A DNA stretch of 64,000 nucleotides from Suicoccus acidiformans (GTDB lineage: Bacteria; Bacillota; Bacilli; Lactobacillales; Aerococcaceae): contig NZ_CP023434.1 in NCBI RefSeq assembly GCF_003546865.1, positions 1,736,001 through 1,800,000 on the forward strand. The letters are read 5' to 3'. Below the pieces are notes generated by a model. It ran no database searches. It had not been told where the DNA came from and worked only from the letters and a program-made list of their open reading frames with translations. Shown here one piece after another: positions 63,111 to 64,000 of the stretch. The position numbers and the translations under genes are program-made. Position 1 is the first letter of the stretch, and every line of letters starts with the position of its first letter.

Positions 63111-64000
63111 CGTTTTTCGGACCTCCAATCGTCTCGTTATAGCCTACTACGGCAATTTCATCTGGTTCTCCAATGACTGATGCACCATCGGCAATGTGGG
63201 CACCTTCTCCAATAATGGCATATTCAATTTGCACATTCTCTCCGATTGTTACGTCGGACATAATAACAGAGTCTTTAACGGTTGATTCCATACCAACGCG
63301 CACATCTTGCGATAAGATGGAATGGTTCACTTCGCCTGCAACGTAGCAGCCGTCAACAACCATTGAGTTGCGTACATTTGCCGTCTCGGTAAAGAATTGA
63401 GCCGGAGAAATCGGTGTGTTCGAATAGATTCTCCATGAATCCTTTGTTTGATTTAATGGATGATTTGGATCAATCATTTCCATATTTGCTTCCCAAAGAC
63501 TTTCAATTGTACCAACGTCTTTCCAATAGCCATTAAAGGAGTATGCAAAGCAGTCTTCCCCGTTCGCCAAGTAAGCCGGGATTACATCATGACCAAAGTC
63601 TTCAAGTTTGCGTTCTTTTGCTTGGTCTTCCACCAGATAACGACGTAGGGTTGGCCATGTAAAGATATAAATACCCATAGAAGCCAAATTACTTTTCGGC
63701 TCGGCTGGTTTCTCTTCGAATTCAATGATTCGGTGACCTTGGTCCGTATTCATAATACCAAAGCGGGATGCTTCTTTATAATCGACTGGAATAACACCAA
63801 CTGTTAAACTTGCATTGTTTTCTTTATGGAAATCTAACATCTTACTGTAGTCCATCTTATAAATGTGGTCCCCGGAAAGAATCAGGACGTATTCAGGACT
63901 CAAGGAATCGATATAGCTAATATTCTGGTAAATAGCATTAGCTGTTCCCTTAAACCATTTCTCACCGTCTGAACTTGAATAAGGTTGGAGAATAGTTGCT
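63097..64000 (-). CDS. glgC: Glucose-1-phosphate adenylyltransferase, partial
   Basis: The 3' part (about 300 codons) of the enzyme making ADP-glucose; the 5' end lies beyond position 64000. The reading frame is open to the edge, where it reads [13 protein letters not shown]. Then [19 protein letters not shown] (substrate site), [28 protein letters not shown] and the glucose-1-phosphate site [21 protein letters not shown]-terminal beta-helix ends at the glgD overlap. First visible gene of glgC-glgD-glgA. Confidence 0.96.
   Translation of the reverse strand, partial: ATILQPYSSSDGEKWFKGTANAIYQNISYIDSLSPEYVLILSGDHIYKMDYSKMLDFHKENNASLTVGVIPVDYKEASRFGIMNTDQGHRIIEFEEKPAEPKSNLASMGIYIFTWPTLRRYLVEDQAKERKLEDFGHDVIPAYLANGEDCFAYSFNGYWKDVGTIESLWEANMEMIDPNHPLNQTKDSWRIYSNTPISPAQFFTETANVRNSMVVDGCYVAGEVNHSILSQDVRVGMESTVKDSVIMSDVTIGENVQIEYAIIGEGAHIADGASVIGEPDEIAVVGYNETIGGPKNDGEE

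Noticed and set aside
63097-63903. glgC as a complete short gene starting at 63903
   Set aside because: The frame continues open with conserved glgC sequence up to the window edge, so it is cut by the window and not a short protein.

Overview
The window reads as chromosomal DNA of a low-GC Gram-positive coccus or rod of the order Lactobacillales. Supporting signs are strong AGGAGG ribosome binding sites, a division and cell wall (dcw) cluster without ftsW, murB or murC, T-box leaders on ileS and serS, the mevalonate genes mvaS and mvaA, and small order-specific proteins (EpuA, DUF3397, DUF1146) beside murA and mraZ. A family such as Aerococcaceae or Carnobacteriaceae is my guess from gene content, not something the sequence proves. 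Almost all of it is core genome; there is no prophage, CRISPR array or intact transposase.

Layout. 1-2.4 kb: xpaC-telA on the + strand. 2.5-3.2 kb: a frameshifted maltose O-acetyltransferase pseudogene. 3.3-25 kb, all on the - strand: a long cell-envelope and division block running DUF1146, murA, mreB, epuA, DUF3397, mraZ, rsmH, ftsL, pbp (ftsI), murE, mraY, murD, murG, divIB, ftsA, ftsZ, yggT, ylmH, divIVA and T-box-ileS. mraZ has a recognisable MraZ operator of three 10-bp-spaced boxes. 25.2-32.8 kb, - strand: mvaS-mvaA, upp, a Sua5-type threonylcarbamoyl-AMP synthase, prmC-prfA-tdk and a GNAT protein. 32.9-37.7 kb: murT on + without its usual partner gatD, then DUF554, a putative lipoprotein and an AI-2E family membrane protein on -.

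37.7-45.5 kb: a 101-bp promoter-bearing direct repeat flanking a 332-bp segment, pgl, pcp, uppP, serS with its T-box, trmL-queG and the ribosomal protein bL25 gene. Between uppP and serS a 52-bp palindrome that looks like paired IS3-family ends, with a 3-bp target duplication, sits inside the shared terminator. 45.7-51.2 kb holds a Gx-type membrane protein and a group of envelope genes: a Ser/Glu-rich lipoprotein, prsA, ytxH, a HIT protein, an SGNH hydrolase and a secreted protein of unknown function. A tRNA-Arg(CCG) gene follows. 51.8-57.8 kb: yhaO-yhaN-yhaM with an appended histidine-rich protein, plus ylbF. 57.9-60 kb: a class A penicillin-binding protein. 60.5-64 kb: glgC (cut by the window edge), glgD and glgA for glycogen synthesis.

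How it fits together: most of the window makes and places peptidoglycan. MurA starts the precursor, MurE, MurD, MraY and MurG complete lipid II, MurT belongs to glutamate amidation, UppP recycles the carrier, the mevalonate genes feed the isoprenoid carrier, the two PBPs polymerise and crosslink, MreB/FtsZ/FtsA/DivIB/FtsL/DivIVA position the work, and PrsA folds exported proteins. I found no clearly new multi-gene system. The most unusual items are the IS-end palindrome, the duplicated promoter block, the Ser/Glu-rich lipoprotein with a broken FMN-binding-like domain, and the histidine-rich partner of the yhaMNO genes.
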